Positions 37,181-49,841 of a stretch of 64,000 nucleotides of DNA are shown here, piece after piece. The notes beneath the pieces were generated by a model. That model saw nothing but the letters and a program-made list of their open reading frames with translations, did no database searches and was not told the origin of the DNA. This DNA comes from Thalassia testudinum (lineage: Eukaryota > Streptophyta > Magnoliopsida > Alismatales > Hydrocharitaceae). The DNA lies in contig JAZHRO010000026.1 of the NCBI GenBank assembly GCA_037157565.1, positions 34,276,501-34,340,500 of the forward strand. The letters are read 5' to 3'. A program made the translations under genes and the position numbers. Position 1 is the stretch's first letter. Each line of letters begins with the position of its first letter.

Positions 37181-37197
37181 TGGCATTGTTGCTGGGA
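37181..37197 (+). other. Primer binding site of D2 (Asp-tRNA type)
   Basis: TGGCATTGTTGCTGGGA is a decayed form of the Asp-tRNA complement TGGCGCCGTTGCCGGGG, seven bases after the LTR end. Confidence 0.72.
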
Positions 37198-40100
37198 CAA
37201 AAACCCGTCAACAGTGTTTTATGTGATTGTTTGACAATTGTCGTAGAAAGATAATTATATTTTTGGCACCATTTCCAGGGAAGTAATTCTCTGTACGCCA
37301 AAACTTTTCTTTTATTCTTCATTTGTACATATTTTTGATTTATTTGTAAATATCATTCTTTTATTCATATTCTTTGTTGTATATACATTCTTCAATTTGT
37401 TACATTCTTTGATTCTTTTTGTATATAATGATTTTGACTAATCGTTTTTCTTTTGTTTGTTTTCATGGTACCTGAGGAGGAGTTGGAGGAGAATTGCTAC
37501 TTCCCGGTGGACCTACTTCCCAGTTTTTCTTTGACTTCAAGACTTCTTCGACAAAGCCATGTTTAGATTAGTTTAGACATTAGGATTTAAGTTTATATTT
37601 TATTTTTATTTTTAGGATTCTTTGTATAGTCATAACTTGTGAGAGCATGTTCTCGCACATTTGATGTAATAATGTGAACTGTGGACACTTATTCTTTTAT
37701 TCATTTTTTCTTTAGGTTTTTCAATTTTATTTTTCAATTTGATTTGATTTCTTGCATTAAAAATACAAAAAAATATGAAAAATTGAAAATACCAAAAAAT
37801 ATTTCATTTTTACTTATCTAGCAATAGCATGACATAGGCATGCTATCCTAGGTTTGAATCAATTCCTGCTAGATTTACTTTATGTCAAGGTGTGTTAAAT
37901 GTTGAGTGCTAGAGCCAAGTATGATTTCTAACTTTCTTAAGCTCCTGCCATCTTTGAATTAGACTTAATTAAGCAAGACCACCACTTGTTTGCAAAAGAT
38001 TAAAAAGGGAGACTAGCTACACGAAAAACACTCTTAAAGAGAAGAATCTAATTTAAAGTGTGACTCAATTTAATTCTCTAAAGCCTTGTATGGTTTTTCA
38101 TCGAGATTCTGTTGATTGATTCTATAATGTGCACACTACACGATCACATAAGACACACAAAAACACACTTTTCTATCTCATCTCTCTATGCACCCATAGG
38201 AGCTTGGATTCGCACGCCAGTCTTATCCAAGTTCTGGGTGGATTTGGAGGTCAGCACATCATTAGATTTATCTTAGGATGCATACGATTGCATTGATAAT
38301 ATCTGCTTACGCACTATATTTTTCGTAGTAGACCAATAGAAAGAAAATTCACAACTTTTGTCTCGCGTGAATGCTGTGGTCTTGATTTTGAGATTGAGAT
38401 TTTGCTTGGTTGGATTGATTTTGTCGTGAGTTTTTGACCGCTTAGCAAAATGCTGTAAAAAAAAATTGAACTCATGGATGGTAGAGGATTCTTGACACCA
38501 ACCACTAGTACTTCTTTTGGGTACTGATGCCCAAGTCACCTACACTTCCTCCTTTTTCATAGTTTTCTTCAGGGAAGGAACTGTAAACAATCCATTTGTG
38601 ACACTACTGTCCTGGAGGAACCTTTGTTCCTCACAATTCTGATCCTTCTGCACCTTACTCAGATTAGCAACCACCTCTTCTTCCCAAGCCAAATTCATCT
38701 TCATCATCTTGACTCTGCATTCATTGATTGAAGAGGTGGAGGCTGTTGATTTTTCTGGATATTCTATTTCTTTACTTGGACCTTAAGCCAAGTAATTCTA
38801 AGATAATTTGATTCTATCTACTTAGACCTTGAGACAAGTATCTCTGATTTGATACCCATTCTCTACTTGGGCCTTGTACCAAGTATCAAATTCTAATTCT
38901 GATTGACTATGGAGCTATTCTTCACCTTTGAGATCGACAAAACTTCCACTATATTAACCATGATCAGTATCCTTCATTGAAATTCATTGACTTGTCAATT
39001 CTCACCCATCTTTTTAGCTCCTACATTCTTGACAACTTCATTTGGGTTTGCGCCTAGCTGAAGGCGTAAAACTTAGCAAACATATCCTTTGTATATAGCT
39101 GTTTTCACCTTTCTTATTTTCCATTCTTTTACATTAGGTGTTTACCCTTGCATTTTTAGCATACATTCATTGTCACATATATCATGCATTTCACTTCTTA
39201 GCCCGACTTTCCACTCTGATCTTGTATCAGACTTGAAATTGTTCGCACAGAGATTTTTATCTCCTCATTCCAACTTCCTTCCATCACCTAGTCTAAGAAA
39301 GTGAAAAGCAGAGCATGCATTTGCATCCACCCTATTTATACAATGAGGACATTGCATCATTTAAACATGGGGGATGTAAATGGTGAAATCATTTATCTGA
39401 AATGTAATCATAGACACATCTATAGTGTATATAGTATAGTATTATCAAAAATACCAAAAAAATTGAAAATTTTTGAAAATTTTGAAAAAAAAATTTGCAA
39501 AGTCAAAAATACAAAAAAATAAGTCAACAAAAATTCCAAAAATACATCAAGGGACTTGATCTTTATTGTTAAGGGAGAACTCTAAAATTGAAAATTCTGG
39601 AGAGAGAAAAGACTGAAAAGGTTTATAAGTGTTTAATTATGATCTTATAGCTGAAAACAAAAATAGAATGAGTGTTTATGGACATTCAACCTTTGCTGGT
39701 TAGACTTTCCGGGCCACATAGCTTGATTCGCTCAGGCTTTGGCTTAATGCACTTTAAGCTTTGACAAGATAGACCACGATCTTTCCTAACTTAGGACATA
39801 TTCTTGTATCTGAGTCACCAGTACAGGATTCGCTGGTTTACTTTGGCTTAGGAGTGTAAGTATGCTTGGTTTACACTACACAGTGTCAGGAATGATCTTG
39901 TGAATTGGAAATTCAACCCTAGTGCTCGTTAGGGAAGGTGGATTCCTTACCTGTGCATGCAGGTAGGCTCTTTGTCCTAGTCTTTAGTCTAGTGCTTAGG
40001 AGAAACTCTTTCCACCAAAGAACTCACCCACCAAATAAGTGTGTTTTACCAAATAAAGTTGTTAAAGACATACTGACATTTATTTGTAAAAAAAAAAATT

Positions 40101-40727
40101 AGGAAAAGTAAAAAAAAAAATCAGAAAAATACATTCTTTACAATAAGTCAAGTATATTCTCCAACTGTAAATAGTCTTCCCAAAAAAAATTATTTTCAGG
40201 GTGCAATACAAATACCCTATTTCCACTAAATATTCTTTGAGCCACAACTCAATAAGAGTTGGGCTTGAGTCTTCCTTGTTTTTGAGAGTCAATCCAAAGA
40301 CATGTGCTGAAGCTAGGACCAACATGGACTTAAACAAACATGAAACCCCAAGATTTAGTTTTGAAATTCACCTGGTTAGTCCTGACCTACCACTGAGCAT
40401 AGCCATAACCACTAGCTTCTAAGCCTTGTAAAACCTTCTGAGTCCTGGAAATCGCACTTAAGGTTTAAATATCAAGAGTTGCTGTTGGTCGAGAGATGGT
40501 CTATGTCATATTAGTCTTAAGTTCTGGTCAGTCTACCTAAGTGATAGGTTCTCACAATGTCCAAACATAAACACAATTTGCTTCTCAAAAAATCTTTCAA
40601 CTTAAAGGTAATCTCTAAACACTTAATTATTTGAGAAAAGAAAATATATATCTCATCACTTACCTAGCTGATGCCTAAATTGCTTTGCACTTTAATGAGT
40701 TGTTTGCTAAGGGACTAGCAAAACCTA
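37198..40727 (+). mobile_element. Non-coding interior of element D2
   Basis: About 3.5 kb lies between primer site and polypurine tract with no gag, protease or RT readable on either strand; the longest frame is 88 codons. A recognisable copy of the D1 leader is present at the start. The rest is AT-rich, with three ACTTGG...CCAAGT dyads at 38776-38890. It is either a non-autonomous (LARD-like) element or a heavily decayed autonomous one. The polypurine tract and LTR next to it are well kept, which slightly favours a true non-autonomous design. Confidence 0.55.
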
Positions 40728-40739
40728 AGCATGGGGGTA
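40728..40739 (+). other. Polypurine tract of D2
   Basis: AGCATGGGGGTA directly precedes the LTR start TGATAAGG. G-rich runs of this form prime plus-strand synthesis in Athila-like elements. Confidence 0.7.
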
Positions 40740-41278
40740 TGATAAGGTATGGCTCATCATAGTTAAAATGCCCAAGTTAAGCTAAAAACTAGATTAAATA
40801 CTATACAATTAACACGAGAAATGGGTCAAGTGTGGGAAATAGTGGAAATGACCTAAAACATCCAAGTTGTGTTAAAAATGCAAGATTAGGTCATAAAATG
40901 AGATATTCTATTTATTAACATAAATTGATGATTCAATTGCAAATTGAACAAACATTTGAGTTCAAAACTTCAAATCACAAGTGAAAACAACTTCTAAAAG
41001 GTTCAATTAGACCTCAATAAAACCTTGGTTTCACTTGGACATCACTAGAACCTTGCATTTAAAGTTTTACATCTAGGTCCTCAGGTCATTACACATTTTA
41101 TTCATTTTAAACTTCCATGGACCGATTTGATAGCCATCAGGGGTCACTTTGAAAACCATAGGGACTGCGCTGCATGTGTTCTCGCCACTAATGGGCTTCT
41201 GTGCAAAACATCTACCATTTCATCTTAAAGGTCTCCTTACAATTCCACCAAAAGACCTGCGGGCAGCAGTGCACTGTT
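40740..41278 (+). repeat. 3' LTR of D2, first part
   Basis: It starts TGATAAGGTATGGCTCATC and matches the inverse of 15224-14690. It stops where a family B reverse transcriptase enters, and family D LTR sequence resumes at 60666. Confidence 0.75.
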
Positions 41279-42153
41279 CACACCAGAGCATAAGTGACTG
41301 CCATTTTAAGAAAATCAAATGCCTTACGGCATGATTCGTCGAAATCAAATGGAGTTTCTTTGGCGAGAAGATTGCTTAGAAGACGAGCAACTTTTGAAAA
41401 GTCCTTGATGAATCTCCTATAGAAACCCACATGACCAAGAAATGATTGAATTTGTTTGACAGATGTGGGAGGAGGAAGTTTAACGATAGCATCAACCTTA
41501 GCTTTATTCACTTCGATTCCTCGTTCAGAGATTACATGACCCAAGAAGATGCCTTCTTGTGTCATGAAATGGCTCTTTTCCCAGCTAAGGATCAATCTTG
41601 TTTTGATGCATTGTTTAAGAATCATTTTATGACTAGCTAGACAAGAGTCAAACGATTCTCCAAAAATAGAGAAATCATCCATTAAGGCTTCCACAAACTC
41701 TCCCACCATGTCATAGAATATGGCTAGCATACACCTTTGAAAAGTCGCAGGTGCATTGTATAAGCCGAATGGCATCCTATGGAAAGAAAAGGTTCCGTAG
41801 GGACAAGTGAAAGTCATTTTTTCCTGATCCTCGGGATGGATAGGAACTTGGTTGTATCCCGAGTAACCATCAAGGAAACAGAAGTACTTCTGCCTGGCTA
41901 ATCTTTCCAAGATTTGATCAATGAAGGGCAAAGGAAAATGATCCTTCTTCGTGGCTGTGTTCAGCTTCCTATAATCGATATAGACCCTCCAAGAGGAAGC
42001 TAAACGAGTTTTGATAGATTCTCCTTTCTCGTTAGTCACAACGGTAATCCTAGCTTTCTTGGGACTAATCTGCACAGGACTTACCCAAGGACTATCAGAG
42101 ATCGGATAAATGATTCCTACATCGAGCCACTTAATAATCTCCTTCTTGACCAC
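41279..42153 (-). pseudogene. Athila-type reverse transcriptase, truncated
   Basis: This open 291-residue frame begins MVKKEIIKWLDVGIIYPISD and carries WRVYIDYRKLNTATKKDHFPLPFID, MPFGLYNAPATFQRCM, the catalytic box ALMDDFSIFG (family form F-M-D-D), FLGHVISERGIEVNKAKVDAI and FLGHVGFYRRFIKDFS. These are signatures of the Athila clade. Upstream of the Met the frame is closed by TGA at 42154-42156, close to the usual start of the finger domain. The frame ends as the thumb/connection begins (LKMAVTYALV), exactly where the family D LTR resumes, so RNase H and integrase are lost. The frame inside this part is intact. Confidence 0.85.
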
Positions 42154-42270
42154 TTCTCACATATTTGGGTTTAATCTTTTCTTCATCTGGAGAGAAGGAC
42201 GGGATCCATCTTCCAAAAATATTCTGTGATTGCAATAAGATGGCTCGATCCCCCTAAGGTCATGAATGGT

Positions 42271-43070
42271 TCAACCAATTGCCTCCTTGTGTTCCTTTAG
42301 GACCTTAATCAGCTTAATCTCCTGCTCCTTTGTTAATTTACCACTGATAATCACAGGGAGCGCCTTATATGGTCCTAAAAACTGATATTTAAAATTCTCA
42401 GGCAATGGTTTCAGTTCAAGCTGGGGTGGGTTGGTGATTGAAGGTAAGGAAGATGCTGATGAAGACTCACCAAGAGGAAGAGGTTGAGAGTGAACAAAAT
42501 CAATAACCTCTTCAGAAGATGGCAGGTCTACCATAGAGGGTTGCGGGTCCAATTCATCATCAGAGGAGGAACTTTTAAATGTAGAAACCATCATACAAGT
42601 CTCAATATTCACATTATCATCCTCAAGTTCCTCAATAAATCCACAATCCTCGAATTTATTAATTGCCATAAAAAAATTCAATTTCATTCTTTGATCCCCA
42701 AAGGCAATTTCCATGCTACCACTTTCACAGTTAATGTTGGCCTTGGCAGTAGCCAGGAATGGACCCCCCAGAATGATGGGCATGTTCTTCAGATTTTCAG
42801 ATACATCCATGTCAAGGACAAGGAAATCTACAGGAAAATAGAAATCCTTAACCTTAACAATAACATCTTCAATAACGACTCACGGATTTATGATCGAACG
42901 GTTCGCTAACTGCAGCGTTACTGAAGTTGGCTGAAGTTCACCTAATCCAAACTTCTCGTAAAGAGAAGTCGAAATTAGGTTGATGGATGCACCCAGATCC
43001 AGCAGTGCTCTATCAAAAGTGTAATCTCTGATGACACAAGAAATCAAAGGAACATCTGAATCTCTCTTTT
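42271..43070 (-). pseudogene. Athila-type aspartic protease region, broken
   Basis: The active-site stretch LLDLGASINLIS is encoded at about 42985-43020 (plus-strand complement around 'ggttgatggatgcacccagatcc'). A stop follows near 42890. The downstream frame, 42810 to 42271, carries NMPIILGGPFLATAKANINCESG, the conserved second half of retroelement proteases. An acidic, Ser-rich linker leads towards RT. Confidence 0.72.
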
Positions 43071-43071
43071 T

Positions 43072-43452
43072 CTAAGGGAGGCGGTGCAGGATAACAAAAC
43101 TAGCCTTCTCATAGAGTACCACCTTCCTCGGAATAGATTCTCTCGACTTACGCTTCTGTGTACATAAATCTATTGAAAATTTCATGCAAACTGGTATAAG
43201 TTTGATAGCGTCGAGGAGCGGAATATTGATCTCAACATTCTTGAAAATATTCAGAAGCTCCTCATTACTATCAACAGACTTCTTCTTCCTTGATCTAATC
43301 AAGGCCTCAGGAAAAGGAACATGAGTCGGATCTTTGGAATTAGGTTCTTGAGCCTTGATTTCTTCTCCAGAGTTCTCCTTTCTCTCCTCAAGTTCTTCAG
43401 GATTCGTAAAAATTAGAACAGTGTGATCGTGGATCCTGAGTTTGTTTACCAC
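43072..43452 (-). pseudogene. Athila gag-protease linker fragment
   Basis: The 126-codon frame carries VPFPEALIR, NIFKNVEINIPLLDAIKLIPVCMKF and KVVLYEKASFVILHRLP. These correspond to the conserved linker between gag and protease in Athila elements. It sits directly before the protease active-site stretch on the minus strand and is separated from it only by decay. Confidence 0.68.
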
Positions 43453-43459
43453 TCCTCAA

Positions 43460-46400
43460 GGTAATAGAATTAGCGGATGCATACGAGTTTGGGTCTTAGG
43501 GAGGGTTAGTAAAGATTGGAGGGGCTTCATTAGCTAAGAATCATTGATTTGCGGAAGAAAAAGAAGAAGAGGAAGGACCCTGCTCAACCACTTGAGCATG
43601 TGTGTGTGGGTCCCTCTAATTCCCGTACCCATGGGCTTGATTGCCCAAATTCAGGATATTACGCGGGTTAGGTATGGGTTGAGATGGTAGAGATTCGGGT
43701 TGACGAGAATTAGCTATGAGCCTAGTTTACAAGTTATCCAGCGAGGTTTTCATTTGCTGCTTGAGTTGGAGCATAGATCCTTACATCTCTACCATTTGTC
43801 GGTTCAAATCAACCAGCCCTACAAGTTGATAGGCATTCCAAGCTAGCTGATTGACCTAATTTGGGGGCAACTGAGTATAAACATGACCCTGACCCATTGG
43901 TCGTTGCAGAGCATAGTTGCTGGGTTGGAATTGGGTCTATTGCCCTGGGTTTTTCTAGGAGAAGTTAGGGTGGTTCCTCCAACCCTGATTATAAGCATTA
44001 GAGTACAGGTTGGACCTAACATTCTTCTGTACAGCATAGACATCCTCATAGGGTAAGGATGGAGAGAAAGAAAGGGAGGGATCAGAGAAACTGGAATCAA
44101 AGGCCCTAGTTTGGAACCCGTGGGGTTCCGAATATTGCTGGCTCGTAGGTTGAGCCGCATCAAGTTGATTCATGAACTCCCGTCCAGAAGGAGCTCATGA
44201 TGAATGGAATCCCGAATTCTAGGATTGAGTGGATCAAGAGTTGTTCATTAAGTTTCTAGCCATCCACTCCATTTTCTTAGCAACCAAGGCCACCTTATCA
44301 AGTTTATTACAAATCAATTCCATATCGAATGAATGAGCGTCATGGAATTCATTAACATTCGATCTGGGCTGCTGGGACCGGTTAAAAGTATCCATGGAGG
44401 CATGATTGATCGAATTCTTGCTCATCTCCTCAAACAAATCATGCATGCTATCTACGTCTTTGTTGAGGAAATTGCCTTCGCAAGAAGGGTCCATGTGATT
44501 TCTAAGTTGCTCAGTCAACCCGTGGTAGAAAATCTGCATGAGTTGCCATTTCAACACCTCGTGGTGTGGACACAATTCCAATAGTTCCTAGAATCGCTCC
44601 CAGGCAACATGAAACTGCTCCCTCGGCCACTGGGTGAATATAGTAATTGCCCACCTCAACGCAATAGTATGTCTGACAGGGAAGAATTTCTTTAGAAAGG
44701 CCGACTTCAACTCATTCCAAGTTGTAATTGGTTTTCCTATGGTCCTGTACCAATGAGTGGCTTTATCCCTAAGAGAGTGGGGGAAGAGCCTGATGTAAAC
44801 ATGTTTACACTATTTAAGATGTCTATTATGCATGTTCTTAAGCATAGGATTGCATTGCATGCTATAAATATTGCATAACATGCATCATCTTGCGTTTAGA
44901 GTAGTTTGAATAAAATGTGGGTTAATTGTCTCCTTTTATGTTCATGGACAGTGCAAATTTTTTATCAGGACCTCAGATCGAAGATCCAACCGTACAGATG
45001 TGATCAGGGCGACGATTGGAGTTCAACGACTCCAAGATCGCCCTAATCAGCATCTGTAGCATCAGATAGAGACTGGGGAACCCTAGAAGATCAAGGGCCA
45101 AGATGGTGTGAATCCACACTTCAAACAACAAATCTGACCGCACGGATGGATTCAGATAGATGATCACAGCCTAACAACGTGAAAATAGACTCAATCCGAC
45201 AACCGTGGCACCATCTACATCATCTAGAAGATGGATGGCTCAGATGGTGCCATGTGGCGTCATCTCAGCCACCCAACCGGCCAAAGCACCGCTACACCTT
45301 CTCTTCTTCAATCAGAGCGTCGCTTCTACACCGTTGGATGCACATCCAATGGCTGTGGATGAGCACGCCTAATTTCATCCGCGCGACTATCTCGATTGCG
45401 TAGCGTAGCGGAGACGACGCTGCAGGAGAAGCAGAGGTCGCGGGGTCGAGCCCCCGCGAGCCTCAAATTAGGCACAGGCATGGAGCAGGCTCAATTGAGT
45501 CATAAGATGGTGAGCGGATGGTTCAGATGCAGAGACGTGGCGTGATCTGGGTGCACGAATCACGCATGTGCGATCAAACGTGCATTTCAATGTTAGATCT
45601 GACATGGGCGCGCAGAGGAGGCTGGCGAAGGCGCGATCTAAGCCGTCCGATCGTGAGATCGGAAGGCTGAGATCGGCTGGACGTGCGCATGCGTTACTCG
45701 CGAGGAGGTGAGTGGGCGCACGCACGCCGCCCACTATGCCCACGTTCGAACCTTTAGCAACGGTTTTATCCGTCACTAAAGGTCTTAAATTAATGTTTTT
45801 AAAGTTGTAATGACCAAATTGCCCCTACTCCTTGCAACTATAAAAGGAGACCCCCTCCACATGAAATTCTCATCCCTTCCGTCTCTTCTCTCCCTCTTCA
45901 AAGCCCAAGAGAAGCTTCTCCCACACCTAGGATGCTTCTCGCGAGATAAAGTCAATTTTTCGTCCCCTTTCAGAAGCGGATCCCACGACAACGATGACGT
46001 GCTACCCCGTTCCCGTTCTTCCTCTTCATCGTCCTTCGTCTTGCTCCATCCTCCTTCATCCAGGCATCGTCCCGTCCGACTCGTCCTCCAAGCAACCGTC
46101 GAGGAGGATATTTCTCTCTCCATTCTTTTAGTGCTTTCTAGAGTAGATTTACTGCTTTCTAGTGTAATCATTTTCCTGCTTTCTAGTGTAATGAACAATC
46201 GTTCTGATGATGAAATTCTATGTTTATTCTACATTTCATTTTGGTTTTTGTTTGTAATATTCTCTCTTTTATTCTCTCTCTCTCTCTTCTATTTATTGTA
46301 AATAATTAGATAGTTCTAATCAATTGAATTACTTCGTGACAAATAAAACAAACGCATGTTTTTAAATCAAACGTCCGCCTCCCTTTGTTCGACCCAGGAT

Positions 46401-46830
46401 TTTCTATTCCGCTATAAATTTTATTTATTGAACACGAGTTCTTCGCTTTCATACTACGACGACAAGTTTTTCAAAACCAAACACGTTAGCGTAACAACTT
46501 GACGTTCAACAGAGCCTCATGATCATTTGCTCCTCGTTCACGTTTCACACCTTGGTAGTTTGGACCAAAGTGGTCAAGTCCTCCAAGTGCTGAAACGGGT
46601 CTTCAGAGCTAAGCCCATGGAAATGTTTGATCAGGCTTAACATCTGGGGCTTGATTTCTATGTCTCCGGCATGAATCTAGACGCTGAAACTTTCCCCGTA
46701 ATTTGACGGATCATAAAAATCCTTCAAGGGTTGAGCACCCTACATTCTCTGCATTTGTTCTAGTTTCCTTCGAAATACCTCCTGTGCATTTGGCCAAAAT
46801 CCAATCTATGCCTCCTAGAATACTCTAGTG
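43460..46830 (-). pseudogene. Athila-type gag, broken and split by a solo LTR
   Basis: On the minus strand, 46830-46517 reads PLKDFYDPSNYGESFS, then KPQMLSLIKHFHGL and EDPFQHLEDLTTLVQT, an Athila Gag core. The family B solo LTR (44791-46511) interrupts. At 44785 the reading goes on with FPHSLRDKATHWYRTIG, TWNELKSAFLKKFFP and, in the open frame 44581-44234, CPHHEVLKWQLMQIFYHGLTEQ and DLFEEMSKNS. The remainder (44163-43843) is Pro/Asn-rich with further stops. Several stops and shifts show it is dead. Confidence 0.75.
44791..46511 (+). mobile_element. Solo LTR, Athila-like family B (B3)
   Basis: It begins TGATGTAAAC and ends GTTCAACA, with duplication GAGCC (44786-44790 and 46512-46516). It matches the inverse of 48091-49841 and 59294-60665. 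Length is 1,721 bp. GTTCGACCC lies at about 46390, near the 3' end. It sits inside gag of a related element in the opposite orientation. The short frames here (for example 45810-46301) are not supported as genes. Confidence 0.9.
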
Positions 46831-48070
46831 GTCCTTCCAATCAGGGATTCGATGACCTTCTTCCCAGTATAAACTAGGAAAAGGTCGGAAGGACTGGGGA
46901 TAAGAACCCTACAGTACAACAAAACAAGCCTGTCCTTAAGTGGGGTAGCTTAAGGATCTATAGACTCTCAGAACCCACCTTAAGATTATAATCTACTCAA
47001 TCCAACCAGTTAGAAGGAGGGACTGGGGAGAAGGTTCTTCCTTCGGCTTGCGCCTCCGGTTCCTAGTGTACCCCCCAGCCACGGTCATTTGACGCTACTC
47101 CCCTAGCTAAACATCAGATTGATCAGTACAATCAGGTTAATCGTAAACAATCTCAGACTGGACCCCGAAGAGCGAATCAATCCTTAAGGCTAACGTCTAC
47201 TCGATTTTATTTAGCCCTGGGATTGTAGTGCTTATGGATGTGGTGGGCCCTTAAAATGGGTTGTGCCCTTAATGATCAATTGAGTATGTGTGAGTGCGTG
47301 CACAACTAGGGTTTTCAAGTAAGATTATTTGCGATGAGTAGATTTTAGAGTTCAAATCTTACTTAAGTAGCTTTTAGGGTTTAGAATTAGGTTTAATTCA
47401 ATCAAGTTTGAGGCAAACCAGGTTTTCAAACACGGGTGAAGATTGCTTTCCTTTTGAAATCGGAAATAAGGTGGCGTGCCTGGTATGAACTTAGATTGAA
47501 AACCCTAAGAGGAAGCTACTTGGTGAGTTGATTTTATGTTGAGTGGTGCGGCCCAAACAACTCAAACAATTGGCCACAATTACACCACTGAGTTAGGCAC
47601 ACAAAAATGATTAACCTAGAATGATTTCTACTCTTTTATGTGTTGATTTGTGTGTATCGATTCTACAGATCAGAATTCGGTTGAGTAGAAGAAAATAAAT
47701 TAGGTTAAGTGCCTTGCATGTAGGTGTATGTTGTGTGTAGGTTGAATTACCCCACAAAAATATCTTTTTGATTTTTTTTTAATATGTGAGGGTGAAATGA
47801 ATGTGGGTGGAAATCTAAGCAGCCAATCTAATCCGAGGATTTATGCAAACACCTAGGTTAATTGGAGTTTGAATTAATGTGATGAAATGAAATCTATGGA
47901 AGGGGGAGAATGGGGAGCACTTGCAGTCATCGTCAACTGCACTTTACTCTGATCTACCGCTTGACGATTCCCTGATAAAGGTATCTGCAAAACAATAGAC
48001 ATGAGATAAAGTAAGTTAGAAAATAAAAAAGTGTGCGAAATGCGAAAAGAAGATTGAAAAATCGTTGCCT
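46831..48070 (-). other. Leader (5' UTR) of family B unit B2
   Basis: Non-coding sequence between primer site and gag. It shares long stretches with the B1 leader, such as 'caactagggttttcaa' (47311 and 50107) and 'gcttttagggttta' (47372 and 50176). A gene-like frame is not present. Confidence 0.65.
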
Positions 48071-48087
48071 CCTCGACAACGGCGCCA
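48071..48087 (-). other. Primer binding site of B2 (Asp-tRNA)
   Basis: The minus strand reads TGGCGCCGTTGTCGAGG, near identical to the tRNA-Asp complement, three bases from the LTR end. Confidence 0.85.
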
Positions 48088-48090
48088 AAA

Positions 48091-49841
48091 TGTTGAATGG
48101 CAGATAACTACGCTATTGGAATTGGTTTTGAAAACCCGTCATTGTAGTTCGAGTAACAAAAAAATCCATTCAATAAATAAAATTTATACCCCAAAATCTA
48201 TAAAGAAATTCTTAGTCAAACACAGGAAGGCTACATCAATCAAAATTCATAATTATATTTTTTTTGTGTTTTTGTTTAAAGGGTGAAATAATCACAATGG
48301 AAGCAATATAGACAATAAGAGAGAAAGAGAGAGAAAGAACAATCACTTGATATCGTATAATATTTTTACAACTAAGAAAGCGAGAAATGATTACACTAGA
48401 AAGCTAGAAATTATTACAATTAGAAAGCAAGAAAATTCTACTCTAGAAAGCATTAAAAAGAATGGGGGAGAGAAGTTATCCTCCTCAACGATCGCTTGGA
48501 GGACGAGCCAGACGGGACAACGCCTGGAAGTCGAGGAACGGAGCGAGAAGGAGGAGGATGAAGTAGGAGAAACGACGCACATCGTCGTCGTCGTGGGATC
48601 CATTTCCGGAATGGGGAAAAAAACTTGCTTTTAGCTCTTAAGGAGCATCCCGAGTGTGGGAAAGCTTCTCTTAAACTTTGGAGAGGGAGAGAGGAGAAGG
48701 AAGGGATGAGAAATCCATATGGTAGGGATCTATCCTTTTATAATTGCAAGGAGTGGGGGCATTTTGGACATTACAACATTAAAAACACTTATTCAGGACC
48801 TTTAGCGATGTATTTATCCGTCACTAAAGGCCTAAACGTGGCCAACGTGCACGCACGACGCACGCGCCCCTTCGCCTTCGTGCTCTCAACGCCATCGCAC
48901 AACCGCGCGTGCTTAGCCGTCCGATCAAGAGATCGAACAGCTTAAACTCCCCTTGCTAACACCGCGCGCTCGCGTGCGATCGGGCGTTTGCGCTGCACAT
49001 CTAATCGCGTGTGGGTGCTATCGATTGATATGCACAGCTCGATGTGAATCGTGCGGCTCCAATTGCACGCCTGCACGCGAGGAGAGGCACTACGCCTGTG
49101 ACTCAAACCCGCACCATTCGCCTACGCAGCACCTTAACCACTACGCTACGCGTGCGGTTGAGGCACGTTGAGGATTTTGCGCATGATCGATCTCAACCAT
49201 TGGATCTTCATCCGATGGTCGAGATTAAGCATTTCTTGTGCTTTCAGATGAGGAGAGGCACTGGATGAGCGGTGACGTGGCACATTCTCGATCGTTGGAC
49301 GGGCATCCAATGGTTGAGATTTATCGGGCAGGTGAAGAAGAAGAGCTGCGGCCGGCGCTGGGCAGCTATATGCACCACGTGGTGCCATCTGGGACGTCCA
49401 TCTTCTGAGTGTTGTAGATGGTGCCACGGGTATCGGATTGAACCGATTTTGGCGTGGTTAGGCTGTGATCATCGATCCAAACCCATCCATGCGGTTGGAT
49501 TTATCATTTAAGGTGCAGATTAACACCATCTTGGCCCTTGATCTTTAGGGTTCCTCGATCTCTATCTGGTGCTACATATGTCCAATCAGGGCAATCTTAG
49601 AGTTGTTGAACTTTAATCATCGTCCTGATTATATCCGTACGGTTGGATCTTCAATTAGAGGTCTCGATAAAAAGTCACCCTGTCCCTGACCATAAAAGGC
49701 GACAATTCCTATACAATTTATACAACTTAACCTAAATGCATGATTATGAATGTTATGCACTATTTATAATGTATAATGCTAATTTGACACTAAGAACATG
49801 CGTTAATAGACATTTTAGGTTAATTAGATGTATGCACATCA
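48091..49841 (-). repeat. LTR of family B unit B2
   Basis: It starts (minus strand) TGATGTGCATACATC at 49841 and ends in CA at 48091, 1,751 bp, next to an intact primer site. It therefore acts as a 5' LTR for the gag-protease-RT to its left. Its right side touches the B1 leader with no duplication (GTTGG at 49842-49846 does not recur at the other side). Confidence 0.85.

Noticed and set aside
45785..46301. Overlapping 137- and 163-codon frames
   Set aside because: Both are within family B solo LTR sequence, and the inverse copy at 48347-48945 does not keep the frames.
48091..49841. The inner family B LTR as a solo LTR inserted in B1
   Set aside because: No target duplication, and an intact primer site and second leader follow it.
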